Assembly: GCA_002898315.1 (NCBI GenBank)
Contig: BEHV01000005.1
Location: forward strand, 62,001 to 126,000
DNA length: 64,000 nucleotides
Direction: 5' to 3'
Source of the DNA: a bacterium HR19
GTDB lineage: Bacteria; Calescibacteriota; Calescibacteriia; Calescibacteriales; Calescibacteriaceae
Shown: positions 63,418 through 64,000 of the stretch, piece by piece
Position numbering within the stretch: position 1 is the stretch's first letter
Layout: every line of letters begins with the position of its first letter
Notes under the pieces: generated by a model
The model's input: only the letters and a program-made list of their open reading frames with translations
Databases searched by the model: none
What the model was told of the DNA's origin: nothing
Made by a program: the position numbers and the translations under genes

Positions 63418-63504
63418 TTGCTTTGAGATTACAGAATAGAGAAAACTTTTTAGCTTTTTCAGAAAATTTCTGAGTTCAAAGAGCTAATCCTTAAAATATT
63501 CAAA

Positions 63505-64000
63505 ATGCTTGCTCCTGAACACGAACCCGGCGAAACAGAAATAAAAAAAGTTGAACAAGAAGAACTAACACCAAGAGAGATTGTATCTTATCTCTCGAGG
63601 TATATAGTGGGACAAGACGAAGCAAAAAAAGCAATAGCCATAGCCCTGAGAAACAGAATAAGAAGAATGAAACTTCCAGAACACCTCAGAGAAGAGATAA
63701 CACCGAAAAATATCCTCATGATAGGTCCAACAGGAGTCGGTAAAACAGAGATAGCAAGGAGAATATCAAAACTCATAGACGCTCCCTTCATAAAAGTAGA
63801 GGCAACAAAATACACCGAAGTAGGATATGTTGGAAAAGATGTCGAGTCAATAATAAGAGACCTTGTAAATGTAGCGATATCTGAAGAAAAATCAAAGGCA
63901 AAAAAAATGATGAGAAGAAAGGCAGAAAAAATCGCAACTGAGAAAGTGATAAACGAGATAATGATTCAGAAAAACATTCCACCTGAAAGAAAGGGAGAGA
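63505..64000 (+). CDS. hslU: HslU (ClpY) ATPase, N-terminal part cut by the window edge
   Basis: The frame from ATG 63505 stays open to the end of the window. It encodes [22 protein letters not shown], Walker [18 protein letters not shown] and [18 protein letters not shown], all diagnostic of HslU, the unfoldase of the HslUV protease. The start carries an extension of about 20 acidic residues. HslV is not just upstream, where it is usually found; the preceding gene is the opposite-strand glgA. Confidence 0.95.
   Translation, partial: MLAPEHEPGETEIKKVEQEELTPREIVSYLSRYIVGQDEAKKAIAIALRNRIRRMKLPEHLREEITPKNILMIGPTGVGKTEIARRISKLIDAPFIKVEATKYTEVGYVGKDVESIIRDLVNVAISEEKSKAKKMMRRKAEKIATEKVINEIMIQKNIPPERKGE

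Noticed and set aside
1-64000. CRISPR arrays, rRNA genes, tmRNA, riboswitches, prophage
   Set aside because: I looked for regularly spaced repeats, rRNA and tmRNA signatures, cobalamin or T-box elements and phage structural genes and saw none; the lone Xer recombinase is not enough to call an integrated element.

Overview
The window is an AT-rich bacterial chromosome segment packed with genes on both strands. Arg codons are mostly AGA/AGG and Ile is often ATA. The two structured RNAs I found (RNase P RNA, tRNA-Val) are clearly more GC-rich than their surroundings. That pattern suggests a thermophile. Signal peptides, lipoproteins, an outer-membrane barrel protein, TatA, FliG, a chemoreceptor and a CheY indicate a motile cell with two membranes. 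A clade II nitrous oxide reductase cluster, NuoA, a NuoG-like subunit, SdhB/FrdB, a heme O synthase and a siroheme-decarboxylase fusion point to respiratory, at least partly denitrifying, metabolism. I cannot place the organism by name. Single genes of multi-subunit systems (nuoA, nuoG, sdhB, gcvH, dppB, tatA, hslU, two TRAP binding proteins) stand apart from their partners, so this genome has broken up many classical operons, as is known for some deep-branching thermophiles.

Layout. 1-5 kb: tail of an unidentified gene, a chemoreceptor, an rnpB gene that overlaps a TrmN6-like methyltransferase gene, and a CNNM/CorC-type membrane protein. 5-9 kb: two divergent, related TRAP-type binding proteins and a large esterase-like lipoprotein. 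9-19 kb: thioredoxin reductase, HEAT-like protein, ribokinase-type kinase, tRNA-Val, MetG, phospholipase C-like protein, DNA polymerase I, NuoA, a methyltransferase and a monoheme protein. 19-24 kb: rhodanese, and an operon of a lipase-like lipoprotein with a protease/propeller/barrel protein. 24-30 kb: CDP-alcohol phosphatidyltransferase, NuoG-like protein, FliG, a TnpB element with one in-frame stop, and SdhB. 30-43 kb: Xer recombinase, Crp/CDGSH/DoxX operon, MFS and DppB transporters, DNA methyltransferase, CobJ, an MBL-fold protein, CheY, PyrH, a phosphoesterase lipoprotein, TatA, CinA, PrmC and a TetR regulator. 43-50 kb: tyrosine-kinase/chain-length protein, GalU, GcvH, a frameshifted heme O synthase, the siroheme decarboxylase fusion and a di-iron protein. 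50-61 kb: the nos region, entirely on the minus strand. 61-64 kb: enoyl-CoA hydratase, glycogen synthase and the start of HslU.

The most notable region is 50.1-61.1 kb. In transcription order it holds a membrane-anchored triheme cytochrome, an outer-membrane barrel, a NosB-like membrane protein, NosZ, a small secreted helical protein, NosD, NosF, NosL, NosY, a histidine kinase and an NtrC-type sigma-54 activator. A GG-N10-GC sigma-54-type promoter with two upstream direct repeats precedes the NosB-like gene, and a strong hairpin lies between the nosZ half and the assembly half. This suggests an N2O-respiration unit that carries its own dedicated regulator. No stretch over about 300 bases lacks a gene or RNA, apart from 40144-40448, which probably holds most of a small secreted-protein gene and the tatA promoter.
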